This document shows positions 1 to 12,912 of a stretch of DNA of 64,000 bases, piece by piece. Both the position numbers and the translations under genes were made by a program. Position 1 is the stretch's first letter. Each line of letters starts with the position of its first letter. Origin of the DNA: Eucriotettix oculatus (Eukaryota; Arthropoda; Insecta; Orthoptera; Tetrigidae). Where the stretch lies: positions 55,408,142 to 55,472,141 of the forward strand of contig CM067382.1 in assembly GCA_034510155.1 (NCBI GenBank), written 5' to 3'. The notes beneath the pieces were generated by a model, which had not been told where the DNA came from, searched no databases, and saw nothing but the letters and a program-made list of their open reading frames with translations.

Positions 1-1395
1 GGAATGAGGAATGCAACATCTATCATCGCTCGCTGCTTCTTCTTCTTCTGCCTTTGATATGATATTCAGAGCGAGTTTCTAGTAGCGGCCAATCAATGCT
101 GTCAATAAGAACCTCGATGTCTGAAGGGTGGGGGTTTAGAAGGTAGAGACTCGCTGAGAGGATTTACTGAGGGAGAAAAATGAGAAGGGAGAAACGGGCT
201 TAACATTATGTGTCGGCTTCGTAAGGGATGAGGACCTAATTGATTCTTAAACTGTGCAGATCTGGCGCTCTTACAACTATTACGTACTTACGTTTTTACA
301 TAATAACATAAAAAGTAAAATATTTAATTACATGTCAATGATCCACTGAAAAAAGTGTTACTTAACATTTGGCGGAATAGCAACTTACATTCAAGCTCAT
401 TAATTTATCACCGGATTAAATTGTGAATTTGGAAACTTAAATTTGTTATATCTTGACAACTTCCAAGTCAATCAATACATTTTAAAATAATGTTTCTACA
501 TATTTATTTTTATTCATAACTTCCTCACAATGTTTATAATAAGTTACTAAATTTATAAAAATCTGTTAATAACTTTATCTAAAATTTGGAACTTTAGTTG
601 TTAGGATCTTAGCATAAAATAAATCACTAGAACGTTTAAAATCAGTACGTTCATTACATGACAAATCTTTTTTTTTATAAAAAAATCTTTTCTGTAATTA
701 ATTAATATTATAAAAATATTGAATTCAATTCTTCATTTTTCCAGCAAAATTAGTGCTTTCATACTTTAATTTAAATTTGTAAACGGCCAGGTTAGTTATA
801 GGTAAAATTGTTTTTAATATGAAAAGGTATGTTGCATTTCTTTCATTTCCCCCAATCGTTTAATAACTTAAATATATCAAATTGCAGAGTGTGTGTGTTC
901 GTAATTATTTTCCTCCTAAATGGCTTAATCGATTTTAATTAATTATTTATATATTTCAGGGGCGACCTGGATGGTTCTTCGCTGTAGTTGGACCCGGCCA
1001 GTGGCGCTGTTGTTGAGATGCAGAATTTCCTTTGAATTTTCCGACCAACGTTTTTGACTTTACTCACAAAAAAAAACATGTCACAAAATTTTTAAGGCTG
1101 ACCGTTTGAATAATCTGTGGAGTTTCACTTACGCACGAATACATGCGCAAGTTCATTTCGTCGTAGCTTGCCACTGTTTTGTCATTCCGATATACGACTG
1201 TTGAATTATTATATATATTCCATGTATTGTAATTGTATTGTTATTGATTGATTCGACATTGAACAAATTAAGTGTATTCGGTTAAGATACTGAATTATTG
1301 CGGTTATTATGATGAAATTCGGTTTACATAAAGAGGGTGGCGTGAAACGGTATATTTTAATGAGGGAAGGGCGTCAGAATAGTACCTAATTGTCC

Positions 1396-1505
1396 AACCT
1401 ACCTTAATCCGGTTTTTTGGGTTTTCCATTGCATCTCTGTCTTTTTTCCACATTCTTGAATTTCTTTCCTATGCTATTAAAGGCGAACTCTCATGTTACC
1501 CAAAA
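1396..1505 (-). repeat. Fragment of dispersed repeat family A
   Basis: The segment contains the pieces CCTATGCTATTAAAGG and a degenerate GGGTTTTCCATTGCATCTCT, which recur in better copies at 13853-13925, 16603-16745 and 35640-35850 (same orientation) and 30895-31225 and 55676-55998 (opposite orientation). This is a short, decayed end of that element. The family's class is not recognised. Confidence 0.5.
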
Positions 1506-3059
1506 AAGGGTAAAATTTAAAAGAATGTGGCTCTTTCGCTGACGGATTAATCTCTTGTTGGGAAAGGGGTTACAGTAGAATTAAATGATGTAGCGGGTTA
1601 ATATAAATGAATTCCTGGGAAACGCTGGATACCCAGGTATTGTTTCTATACAATAAAATACGGAGAAACAATCTGTTAAAATATAGAATGTGTTCAATAG
1701 ACAATCATGAAAATAATCAGATTTTAATCCACCTAAATATGTTCAACACAAGGGGTGGAACGTCGTTTTGTACTATATTTTTATTAATAACTTTAATTCT
1801 ATTTACGACTAACCATTTAACTTTAATTGTTACGAGGAACTAAATACATATTTTATTCTAAATTTTTTTAAGGTTTCATTGTAGTCAAAATAGGCAAAAT
1901 ATTTTATAAAAACTACTGTTATGATAATATTAGATTTTAGAATATTGGAGCCTGACTGTACCCAAAACTGGAACGGAAGGAAGCTTTCGTGTAACTTGAT
2001 AATACGGAATCCCGAATTTCGAAGCTGCCGGTGCAAAGAAAACTGACCGGAGGAAGTCGCAGTGAATGTAAACATTGCTGTGAGTGGAATGTACGTTCGA
2101 GATCCTCCTTTTCTGAAAGGTTTCGCACGTGCCATTGTGCGCCATCGAGTCACTCCATTATATATAAATATATACACACATTTCTTCCCCCTTCGCTCCC
2201 ATTGTGTTGCGTTATTATTATGCGATACTTCGATAAACACTGATATACAGTTACGTTGCTCATTTCCCCGGCAGCGAGGGCGTTTCCAGAATCGTCTAGA
2301 GTGTCATTATCTAAGTCTTCCTCCCTCACCGGAGATAACTCCTTCCATCCAGTAACAGCGGCACCGACAACAGCTACGGGCGGGGAAGAAATTCAACCCC
2401 TGAAGTGTACTTTGAATAAATAAGCTGGAAGATTTCTGCCAACGCAGATTTGTGCTGACCATTTTATTTTAAACAAATCGATTATATACTTTGATTTGAA
2501 ATGCTCTCTTATAATACCATGAAAGTGTTTACGACTTTCTACTTTTTTTTCTTTCATCAATATATACTACTACGCAAGTTTGTCCCATTACGAAACTCCT
2601 CTTTCCATTCTTCACTTAAATCGACGATATCTCATCTTTTAGCAACTGGATTGAACTGTATACATTCTGTAATTTTTATTAATGCCTTTACTTTAATTTA
2701 TTGTAACAAAATAAAATTTTATTTTCATGCACCACGTAAAAAATAGTCTCAGTCACGGCCTTTCGATAAAAACATCTCCAAAAAAAAGATTATTACCGCA
2801 AAAAGCAAGAGAAAGATAACACGGCAGCTTTTTATATCATATACCGCACTTTTCTCTTTTTATTCAATGAAACCTCAATTAAGACGTGCAAACTGTCTAA
2901 CAAACGGAAAAAAGTGAGTAACATAAAGAAATGTAGAATTTAATAATAAGAGAAAATTATACTTGAAATTATGTTTGTATATTAGTATGATAAATTAAAC
3001 GAAAATTATTAGAAATTTTTTTTCAACGGTATTTAAGTACATGCCATTTCATGTAGTTT

Positions 3060-3190
3060 TATTTTGTTACTATACACTTTTTTCTTTTGATTCAATTGGT
3101 TTATTTATATTTAATGTTTGCATTCAATGTGGCTCGACCACGTTGCCTGTTAAAAGCGTCTAGAAGCCAATGTGGCGAATTTATCGTCTG
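3060..3190. repeat. Dispersed repeat, copy 1
   Basis: The text reading TTGGTTTATTTATA, GCATTCAATG, GGCT, CCACGTTG and TTAAAAGCGTC is repeated in the same order at 4225-4385 and in fragments near 20370 and 23775. The two copies are clearly related but diverged, with small indels. The element class cannot be told from the sequence. Confidence 0.5.
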
Positions 3191-4224
3191 AAAATAGTCC
3201 GCATGAAAGTGGCAAATTCTCGAAAGGCTCCTCTTACCCCAACGAGGCTGGAGGTGCTAAGACAAATTTCCACCAATGAGGCGAGCTACACGAAAAATAG
3301 AAGAAGAACAGTGAAGGCAGAAAGATTAAGCAAAAAAAATTGGTTTGAATTGGAAATATGGAGAGGAGGGACACAAAAGATTTGCGAACACGTGGCCGGA
3401 TGAACCAGACCTTGCTTCAATTGTTGTGGCAGGGATGGTTTTACCGGGAAGCCGTTGGCGTTCAACTAGAAGGATCCATGTGGATGCTTATAAATAGGCA
3501 TGCTATAAGTTACAAAATTTCTGGCTCAGGTTTCACTCAATGTTAAGTAGGACAAACCAAAATTTCCTTAAAACCTATACAATGAATACATATCTCATAT
3601 CAATCTTCTTGTTGAGGAAAAGCCTATATTGTTCACAGATATGCTTAGCTCCAAACATTCTTCTTAAAATGAAGATAGTTTAATTCTTGACATGAGGTAA
3701 CTTTATATGGAATTTCTTCCAAAAATGATTTACATCAAAACTAACATCGCTGGAATTAGTGTGAAAACTGATAAATTGAAACTCGAAAAACGAACAACTA
3801 ATATTAATAAATTAATTTTCTGCTGTGTCCCGGTAAAAAAAGATTGTAATTGATATTTCTGTTGTCGGAAACGGCAACAATAGTTTCAGTATCATAAAAA
3901 TAAAGGGTTTTGGATAATACAGAATCTCAATCTACAAGGAACTTTCGAGCTACCAAACGATTAAGTCAACACACTAACGTCACAGTCGTAATTAGATTTA
4001 ACCGTGTGCTAACATCTGGAACCTCTGGAGTCCAGGTCCCGGAAGGGATCACCAAGGTTCCAACTATTGACATGGACGTTTGGTAAATAATTCTGTTTAT
4101 ATCGAATTTATAAACAACAGACGAACCAATTCCCTGTCCTTAAAAATTTTTTCAGAATGGGTGGTTCCGCTCCAATTATTGATATATGTTTATTAATAAA
4201 ATAAATTAAATAACATTAAAAAAA

Positions 4225-4385
4225 TTATTCAACAAAATTTATGTAATTTCACAATCATTTAGTTTTTTTTTGTTATTTCACTTTGGTTTATTTATAATGA
4301 ATTTGCATTCAATGAGGCTTCACTACGTTATATGTTTTCCTATTAAAAGCGTCGAGAAGCCGTTTTGAATAAATAGTGTCTAAAT
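4225..4385. repeat. Dispersed repeat, copy 2
   Basis: Second copy of the repeat at 3060-3190, in direct orientation about 1.1 kb downstream. Shared blocks are TTGGTTTATTTATAAT, GCATTCAATGAGGCT, ACTACGTT and ATTAAAAGCGTCGAGAAGCC. The spacing in between is not conserved, so this looks like two independent insertions or an old duplication. Confidence 0.5.
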
Positions 4386-7300
4386 TAGTACAGTTTACTT
4401 TGTCGTACAATTTAGTGTCACATATTGTTCGCTAAAAAAAGTATAGCTACGTTTGAATTCCTGGTTTTAAATACACTTATTATTTTGCAGTTATATCAAG
4501 TGGCTTGCTTCTGACTTCGCGTTATTAATGGAATAGATCAGACGTCTTTCAATATATAATTTCCTGCAGTATAATTTGTACGTTTACACATTTAAGTTTA
4601 CTCTACGTAATATAACACATAATTTTTTAATATTTTTTTAATATTACAATATCCATTGGAGGAGGCTGTTTAGGGGTCACTTTATTGCGATTTGTCTTTG
4701 GAAACACTTGTTAAAACTGCAATGACGTAGTGATAATATTACACGGGATTAAGACAATGTGCAAAGGAGGTAGGCTAATTTTGGCCAACTGGGCGCGAAA
4801 CATGGCTCTTAATTGCCTGCAAGGTCCTACATAATAAGGGCTGCAGAATGTTAGCAGTCGCTTCCAGGAACTCAACTCAACTAACGTTCCTGACCCTCCT
4901 TCCTAAAGCCATAAATGAAGAAACCACAGGAAACATAGACGCCGTCCTTCCTCGCAAATAACTTGGGTCATTGGGTCAAAGTTGGAAACTATTTCCTCTA
5001 AATCCAAGACGAAAAGTATTTAATCGCAAAAAAAAATCGAAAATAAGTTCACTGGCAATAGAGATTTACCCAACCCTTGTAATACTTATCAATGGTGCTT
5101 TATAGCCATCGTGCAAGTTCCCGGTTAAATCAAGTAAAGGTAGCCCTTAAAATTTGCAATTTTATACTTAAAAACATTAAATCAAATATTTCCTATACTA
5201 TACGACTTATGCAAGCTGATCCTCACTATACGATTGTTTAAAAAAATCATTGAAATGATGGGATCTACAGTTTATTTAAGCTAACGTTAGTTTTTGAGAT
5301 TTTTAGAAAAAGTTATGAACCGTTTTGGAACTAACTATTAACGAATGAGAATAGAGAATATTGATTTTCTCATTATATCTTTCTCTTTTTTATTTTCCCC
5401 TGAGTTTATAATTGTAGGGCTCATCAGTGATCCGTCTATAGAGCGTGACCTTCGATTTTAAAAATGTTTAAATTATTTCTATTGCGTTTAGTAATTAAGA
5501 GCATTTTCCAGACTATTAAGATCAATGTAATTTTACTGCAAAATCAATTTTTTTTTAACTTCAGCCTTTGTAGAAGTTATCCGATAGTTTCGTGAATGAG
5601 GAATCCAAATCTTCCGCGTCATTATCATGAATAGTTAAAGCGTGTTTCTGTATAAATTCGTGCATGTTAAAGAATGTGAAATGGATTTAATTCCATGTAA
5701 GTTTACGCCTGTTTTTTTGTAAGATAAGTTAACAATAAGATGATAAGTAAAAACTAGGACAATAACGTTTATTCTGGGTGGACCAGTTAGGCAACATATT
5801 TATTATTGGAAAAAACGTATTAACTTATGTATTTAAGTTTCCATAGTATTTCAAAAGAAAGTATCTCCCGTGTGATATAGTGTGGAGACATTTTATAAAT
5901 TCTATTAGAAAGTTGTTTTTTTAAAAATGCCATTTCTCTCACGTTACAGTCAACGAGTTGCAAATATTTTCGCTCCCGTGAAAACGTTGTAAGCATTTTT
6001 CCTGTCAAGTAAAATAAAAAATATCCAAGCTGCATCGTGACGTTAGAAAAAAAAGGAGATACAAGGAACGAAACTGGGTCACTATGGAAATGAGGCACGT
6101 CCGTCGTCAAAGGTTTATGCGAATAGAGAGAACCAGGGCGGCAAGCAGCGAATCAAATTTGGTGTCTGCACAGGGTTGCACGGGGTGGATGGGGGGTAGT
6201 TGTCACCCTTCTCTATTCTATATAGAGAAAAGGGGAAAGCGGAAGCCAGGCTGAAGAAGTTGTAGGTCAGATACAGGAACAGCTAAATAACGTTGTTAAA
6301 GTTATTATATTCATAATAATGCTTGATAACACACAAAAAAAATCTTCAACCAATTTAGGATTTATAAAGTTATACTAGACTAATTCATTAGGCCGATAAA
6401 AACCTCTCAAAGCTTAGCTTGATTATTCTGCGGTCCTGCAGGTGTAAATTGAGAATTATAGTGTTATGAAATAGTAAGCAGTAAATAAATACAACATTAA
6501 TATCAAGAAATACACCAGACATTAATCTATAAATATTTTAAAATTATCACCTCATCACCCCAATTTGGATGAAAATTCACCATGTCATTTAAACAGTATA
6601 CGAAACATACACAAATATTAATTGTATCATGAAAATATTAATAACAATATTTTATGGTGTGTGTTAAATGTTGAGTATGTCGAATAAGCGTAGAACTGAA
6701 GCGAAGTGAATTAGAACCTTTCAAAAATACTCAGAAGGCGTAATGCATGTTATTATTCCGTTTGTGGATCATTATTTGAACGATGGCGGTTACTACAGCC
6801 GATAGCCTAATAAATCTTATATTATTTCGATTTTTTATTTCATTATTAAGTTTTAATTAATTTGTCATGAAGCTTTTGGAAAACACAGTTGTTGCAAAGC
6901 ATATTAGAAACTATAAGTAGTTTTTTTAGAAGAAATTGAGCATTCCCACTAACTTAGTTTATTATAAGTAGTTGGGGAAGACAGGAAATATCTTATCCTC
7001 TTAGTGCTAATTATCCTTCTTTTATTATTATAGTATCACAAAAAAAACAGTCGCTTAGATACCGTTTCCTTCGTTACAGGATGAAGTAAGAACTGTTTCT
7101 TTCATTGAGCTAGTATCATATTATATACATTTGAAGTTAATTTCCATTTATTATTCTTACATAAATTTATCTAATAGCATTTGAACTACATTTTTATTGG
7201 TGACGTGGTTAAATGTCTTTCATGAAGAGAATATAGTTGACTAGACAAAGGGGAATTCCTGGAATTTTTCAGGTACGGACGCCTTTAGAGACCATAACAC

Positions 7301-9360
7301 ACAGATATTCAGTGGATAAAATTTAATGTTCAGACTAAATTTCTTAAACTTTTGGACAATCCAATGTTATAGGTACTTGAGCATGAAAGTCAATTCCCTC
7401 TTAGCAATAGAAAAGCGGTATTTGGGGACGCTTTTACTAAGTTACAGAGGTTCGAGAATCATCCTGGATCCTGTAGGAAGAGGCATGACTTCACTTGTTT
7501 ACGAATCACACAGATGGATCTAAACACATGCAGTAATGTTTTCTGATATAGTTGTTTTATATAAATTTTCACTCTATAAAGAGCCAACCTATGAAGTAAT
7601 CTTTCCGTAATCTTGCTGTTTCTGGTGTACATGATGATATGGAACCCTGTATACATATATCAGCGATGTTAACCGATAACTTCAACATCAATGTTATTAA
7701 CTAAATTAATTTCATTTCATATTATTTGAAATATCAACTGTAAAGGGGTAATATTAGAATTATGTATAATACAAAATATTTAAAATTGTGTTTTGAATTT
7801 AATGTTATTGTCATTAATTTTACATGGCGATCTGATTACAAAAATAATCGGAGTGCAATATTTTAAAATGCGATTAAGTTTTTGAAAAGCTATAATTCTA
7901 GGCCCAATTTTGGTGGAATTAGTCTGGTCTGAAATAGGTTGTTTTTTTAAAGTAAAACTGGAAGTCCTGTGAAAATAGAAACTGCAATATTAACGATTTT
8001 AATATACTACAGTATAACCTGATAAACTATATAAGTATAAAGTTTAAAAATTGTAGCTGAGAATTTGATTCAACGCTGTCACAATCCACGGCTTCATTCC
8101 GGAGCTGAAGTTGTTGATGGGCGATACACAGAAAAAGAACGGAAAAGACACGGACGCCCAGCCACACCATTAGCATAATTTAGCTCAGACTGACAGACTC
8201 AGAGAGGAGATAAGGGACTGTGAAATGTGAGGATTGTCTTCGCAGAGCGCCATTTACGAATGAAGTAGTCGTCTACATCCTTTTATTGTTTTCTCTTCTC
8301 CCCTTCTCTTACGCCCATCCACTACTCTCATCAGCCTGTCCTCTCATTTTCTCCCGCTTCCACTTTTAAAACTCATAATCCGGCATCTGACAGCTCTTTA
8401 ACCATCGTTCTTGTGTCTACCGTGTCTGTGTGTGCCTGCTGTCCTATCTACGAGTCAGTATTAGTCATGCACGGTACGTTCCCATCAACGGGGTCAGCTA
8501 TCTCGACGATGTTAATGATTCACTCTTCCCCGTCTACCCCAATGTTGTTTCCTGCACTCGTTTCGACGATAAGGCATCTCAGACTTCGATCGAGCGCCAG
8601 TCGATGTTTGCCTGATCTATATCGCGAAAGCCAGACAGACCAGCTGTACTCAAAGAACATTAGCTTTTTCTCCCTTCCCACTCAACCGTCCGAAAGATTA
8701 ATACCTGTCTGCAAAATTTATGAAGTCGTAAAGGAGAAAGAGTGAGAGAAAGAGAAGGACATAGAGCAGGGAAAATTTTGTAAGCCTCATTTGTGAGAGG
8801 ATAGCACACGACTGGTAGTAATAATGAGCTTCAACATCGATCCTCGTCGGTCGTTTGCTATGCCGGCGCCGTTTCTTCGATGGATTCTCTTTTTGTTTTT
8901 AATAAAGTCTGGACGGTTTCATGACCTACTTTATGAAGGTACATTTAAATATTACTTGATAACTCCAATACTGAATAAAACAACCATACGTACTGCTCAA
9001 AATATCTAAGTGAAATCGGACTGAATTTTGCGTCTTACTTGATTTAACTCGTCTCAAATAGTTAATCAATTGTCACGTGGGAAAATGATTTCTGGCAAGA
9101 TTAGAGTTGGAATTGTAATTCATTTCCAATATACGACACCAAACCAGATAATAGTACTATGCTGCTGCCAAAATTTGAAACATTATTAACCACTGTAGGT
9201 CCGGACATCAGTTCATGAAGGCGTGATGATAATTCATTTAACATTATTTCTTAAATTAGACCTTGAGACTTAATAATATGAGCTATAGTCGTCAGACATA
9301 TTTAGAGGATAATAAATTACGTCGCCTATCTTCAAACATATAAATATTTCCTATTCGTTG

Positions 9361-10100
9361 TTGTTGTGGTATTCAGTCCTAAGACTCGCCTGATGAGTCC
9401 TCCATGGTAAATTATCTTGCGAATACCTTTTTCATTTCCGCATAACTACTTCATCCCACATCCTCCCTGATCTACTGAGCGTATTCCACCCTTGCTTCCC
9501 TTTTCTGTTCTTACCCCACATACTTCCCTCAAACGTTAATTTTACAAGACCATCAAGTCTCAAAACGTGACCCTGTAATCTTCCCTTCTCTTGGTGAAAG
9601 TCCTCCAAATTTTTAGCTCTTCCCCTGTTCCGCTTGGAACTTTCTCGTGATTCTATCCATCCATCTGATTTTCAGCATTCTCCTATAGTACCACATTTCA
9701 AAGGCTTCTATTCTTTTCATTTTTCCAATTCCTACCGTCCACGTTTAGCACCCACGTAAGTCCACACGCAATACGAACATTTTTAGCAATAACTTCCTAA
9801 TATGCACATCTTATATTACGCGTAAGTAAATTCCTCTTTTTCTGCGAAAACCTTCCATGCCTGAGCTATCCTACTGTTTATATCTACTATACATCTACCA
9901 ACCCTAGTTATTACGCTGCCCAAGCAGCAGAATTCCTTAACTTCCTTCCCAATCTAACACCCTTTGTTATTCCATTTTTTTTCCGTACTACACTCCATTA
10001 CCTTTGTTTTCCCTTTATCAATCCTCATATTGAACTCTTTCTCCAGTGCCCCGTTCATGCCTTTTATTATGGTTTCCCCAAGTCTTCTTATTCTGACTCC
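9361..10100 (-). pseudogene. Antisense non-LTR retrotransposon fragment (RT 3' region)
   Basis: Read on the minus strand, the segment gives broken pieces of the C-terminal part of a LINE reverse transcriptase: EVKEF followed by CLGSVIT, then DINSRIAQAWK, then FEMWYYRRMLKIRWMDRIT, with stops and frameshifts between them. These are typical of endonuclease-reverse transcriptase elements common in arthropods. The plus-strand left end reads TTGTTGTGGTATTCAGTCC, and the same end (TTGTTGTTGTAATCAGT) occurs near 42694, so it is probably the element's 3' terminus. The LINE continues beyond an inserted element at 10101-10893 and resumes at 10895. It is non-functional. Confidence 0.8.
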
Positions 10101-10893
10101 TGTAAATGATGGGGGGTTATTAATTAATGAATTTAATAATTGAGTTTAAATATGTATTTATTAATTATAATCTCAGGGTATTAATGGTTTGGGTGACCAC
10201 GTGTAGGAGATCAGTTCGTTGACGAACCTGAGTTGTCTTCATGGGCGTCTCGCTGTGTTACTTTCCGTGTTTGTGGAACTTGAACGGTCCGGTTCCGGAA
10301 CATAAACACGAAGTCTTCCTTCCCTTGTTGCTAAGACCTTTCTTCCCTGCTTCCTAGACTGATCAAAGCATGGTCCACCTGTCCGCTGCCACCTCACCAC
10401 GAATCTCCTCTCTCCACCACTCTGCTACCATCTCCTTTCACCACCACCTTGTATCACCAGCAATCTCTTTCTCTGTCCAATCTGTCCACATCTCTCCTCT
10501 TGTTCTCTCTCCATCACTGCAAATATCTCTCCAATCTCTTCCTAAAAATTGTCTCCGCCAGCTCTGTAAATGCCTTGTCCCCACTTATCCGACACCTATC
10601 ACTTAAGGTGGCTGGTAAATGGATATCCTCCATTCAATATCCCTTGTTTCATTTGGGGAAACACACGCCACCGGTCACCAAAATTTCCAGGCAGATTAAA
10701 GAATTCCGTTGTGTACGAGCTTTATGGTCCAGGTGTCAGTCGCAGCCCTTTGTGTTTATTCGAAAAAGGCGAGAGGCGGGCGGAAAAAAAAAAAACTTCT
10801 TCCTGGCAAACAACTTGCTCATGCCGGAATATTTGGTATTTAAGTTCCCGTAAATTATAATAAAAATTTGGACGCGGGTTCTACTGCGCTACA
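10101..10893. mobile_element. LTR-like element (probable solo LTR), copy 1
   Basis: The interval begins TGTAAATGATGG and ends GCGCTACA, giving the TG...CA ends and short TGTA/TACA inverted termini typical of LTRs. It splits the antisense LINE: LINE sequence ends in ACTCC just before it and resumes with ACTCC at 10895-10899, consistent with a 5-bp target duplication if one extra T belongs to the element. A second copy lies at 28596-29314. Near the right end there is an AATAAAA, a possible polyadenylation signal. No open frame spans it. It could instead be a non-autonomous element of another class. Confidence 0.6.
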
Positions 10894-10894
10894 T

Positions 10895-10960
10895 ACTCCC
10901 TAATACAACAATATCTTCGGGGTTTTTATTTCTTCTATACCATATAATATGTATATTTCC
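10895..10960 (-). pseudogene. Continuation of the antisense LINE fragment
   Basis: After the LTR-like insertion the LINE sequence continues with ACTCCCTAATACAACAA and GGGGTTTTTATTTCTTCT. The same text follows the RT segment at 27040-27085, and related text follows at 57395-57425 and 60205-60260. The fragment then fades into AT-rich DNA. Confidence 0.65.
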
Positions 10961-10995
10961 TATTGCTTATTTAAATAATTAATTTTTTTAGAACG

Positions 10996-11026
10996 CTGAA
11001 GAAGTGTCAAATGAGAGACGAAACGT
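10996..11026 (+). other. Hammerhead-like stem-loop motif
   Basis: The motif reads CTGAAGA, A, GTGTC, a loop, GAGAC and GAAACGT. Its sequence and right flank (AATATGGTTC) match the copy at 39025-39056. The layout resembles a hammerhead-ribozyme core (CUGANGA, stem II, GAAA) but has an extra purine before stem II. It is probably part of a dispersed element. Catalytic activity is not implied. Confidence 0.45.
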
Positions 11027-11159
11027 AATATGGTTCGTTATTTAAATAAAGTAACACATTTAATATTTATTTAAATGTCAGATATAAAATGAATAGTTTA
11101 ATTATTTATATTACTGTTCTAATGGTGCTATGGAGAGAGTTGTTGATGAGAGGTCACGT

Positions 11160-11597
11160 TGTGCATGATTTATGCCGACACTGACGGTTACCCGCAGGCC
11201 TCGAGAGCGACTGACTCCTGCTGTATCTGTTTCCGAGGTGGTCAACAGCGGGTGCGATGAAACACTTTGCCGTAATCCTTGTACGGTCGGCGATCCGTAT
11301 TCATTACGGCGGTTTTGTCCGAGGACGACGCATGCGTCGGGACGGGCTGGAACGACGCGTCGGCTTTGCCCCGAGTTCAGTGCTGAAGCTCCGCTGCGGA
11401 GAGACGGAGGCGAGTGACGTCGCCGCCTGCCATGCCTCCAGTGACCGACGTCTGAACGTCCACGCAGAGATGTCGCGTAGGCCCACGTCGCTGCTTTGCC
11501 TCGCTACCGTCAGTGCTGAGAACCGTGTTTTCAAAGTTGCTGGACTCGAGGCCCGTTAACAGCTGTTCGTAATTACGCGGGTGATGAATGCGACGAG
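11160..11597 (+). promoter_or_regulatory. CpG-rich putative promoter and 5' UTR of the beat gene
   Basis: This stretch is much richer in G+C and CpG than the surrounding DNA and directly precedes the signal-peptide exon. Two initiator-like TCAGTG sequences occur (11377-11382 and 11510-11515), but no clear TATA box was seen. Several short frames are open here, as expected from GC-rich DNA, and they do not resemble known proteins. A short upstream frame opens at ATGAATGCG (11584) and stops after ten codons. Which base is the transcription start cannot be seen from sequence alone. Confidence 0.5.
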
Positions 11598-11658
11598 ATG
11601 TCTGCCGCTGCAGTAGCCGTAGGACTCGTCTGCTTCCTTTCCTTCGTCGCTTTGCAAG
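11598..11658 (+). CDS. beat: Beaten path family protein, exon 1 (signal peptide)
   Basis: The exon encodes 20 residues starting MSAAAVAVG, a hydrophobic run through VCFLSFVA typical of a secretory signal peptide. It ends in phase 1 at CAAG followed by GTAAGG, a good splice donor. The remaining G joins the CA at the start of exon 2 to make GCA (Ala), restoring the frame exactly. The start was chosen because it is the ATG that opens this hydrophobic segment; the ATG at 11584 is in another frame and stops early. The exon is too short to be identified by similarity, so its assignment rests on the signal peptide, the splice phase and the CpG-rich setting. Another first exon within the 28-kb intron remains possible. 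Confidence 0.7.
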
Positions 11659-12554
11659 GTAAGGTCAAATTTCCTACTCTCTTCACTTCATCATTTCCAC
11701 TAAATAAACTAGAATCCTTAGGTAAAAAATTATCATTCGTCAGTATTCCTGACAGCAAAGAAGTGTCGTAATAAAAGTAATTGTTTCTTGATTTTCAACT
11801 CTGTATTCTCCCTTTCTCTAAAAGTCATTCACAATATATTCTACAAATGATATACGTCTGAGGAAATGTATGGTAACACGCCTAATATTAATTACTGCCT
11901 TACATAGCTTCAAGTTGATAAAATTAACTATATTAAAAATCATAAAAATTAGAAAAAATTTTGGCTAGTAAAATATTTATACGTGGACTCCCTATTTAAC
12001 AAGAGATCCAATTATTTGTATTACTTTTCTTTAGACTCTCGTCGATAGTACCGAAACGAATTCCTGTTATAGTTGTAGAAATCTGAATGAGGTGGCAAAA
12101 GGGCAGGGAAAACCATAAAGTTAAAAGTAGTTTGTGTTACAAAAATGGGCGATTTAAACTTTGATTCTAATAAGATGGTTATAAAACGTTATGAGAAATG
12201 TAGAATAAATAATAGAAAATCGTATTATTTAAATTTAAATACATGTAACGATTTATAAAACAAAAATTAATATCTATTACCAACTGATTCTTTAATGTTC
12301 CTCTCTCTTTCACTAAAGATCATCCAGAACTTTTCCTGTAAATGAATTAATACATTACAGCGTGCAACAGATCTTTTGTCCCGTGATGATGATGTTTAAA
12401 GATTCCAACTTCGTCGTAACATTAGGAAAAATTTTATCAATATCAATGGCCGTACGAGACCAAAAATTAACTGTGAAAATATAAATTCATTAATAATAAT
12501 TTCACACGTCTGACCATTTTACAGAAAATGTTAAAAGTGTTATTCACCTACAAT

Positions 12555-12585
12555 GACGTTTCGTCCACAAGTATCGGTCTTCCTG
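12555..12585 (-). other. Hammerhead-like stem-loop motif (degenerate)
   Basis: On the minus strand the segment reads AGGAAGACC, a loop, GTGG, then ACGAAACGTC. It faces a plus-strand copy at 12881-12912, like the inverted pair at 14327/14527. The CTGA part is degenerate. Confidence 0.35.
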
Positions 12586-12880
12586 AGATTAAAATGAGAA
12601 AAAAAAATTCTTCAGATTTTAAATTTTTGAACGTAAGCAATTATATATGTATACAGACTGCTAAAATGTAGAGGGTGAAATAGAATTTTTTTAATCATAT
12701 TAGAATCCATTTAATATATACCCGACGTTTCATCCCAATTTTTCAAGTAATGACATAAATAACTAGGGTAATAGTAAAACTAAATGATAATTCTACATTT
12801 TGAAGATATTTAAACGATTACATCAAAATTTAGAAAACTTATCATTTAATTTTGAAGATCTCCTGACCAAATTGTCATTA

Positions 12881-12912
12881 CCTGAAGAGGTCCTAACTTT
12901 AGGACGAAACGT
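12881..12912 (+). other. Hammerhead-like stem-loop motif
   Basis: The motif reads CCTGAAGA, G, then GTCCTAA, a 2-base loop, TTAGGAC and GAAACGTT. The seven-base stem is perfect and differs from the stems of other copies, so the pairing appears conserved while the bases change. Confidence 0.5.

Larger units (their letters stand above)
1..9360. other. Upstream non-coding region
   Basis: This AT-rich stretch lies 5' of the beat gene. I see no exon with convincing codon structure or recognisable protein similarity in either strand; the open frames are short and overlap in unrelated frames. It contains a repeat fragment near 1396-1505 and a direct repeat pair at about 3060-3190 and 4225-4385. Patches of more balanced composition occur at 2030-2400 and 8060-8760 and could be conserved non-coding DNA or old repeats. 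It could be intergenic or part of an intron of a gene outside the window. Confidence 0.6.

Noticed and set aside
8413..8745. 110-codon plus-strand frame
   Set aside because: A second plus-strand frame is open over the same stretch, and the product has no recognisable motif. The GC-richer segment may be regulatory but is not convincing as an exon.
11172..11559. Frames of 76-100 codons in the CpG-rich region
   Set aside because: Open in several frames on both strands as expected from stop-poor GC-rich DNA; better explained as promoter and 5' UTR of the beat gene.
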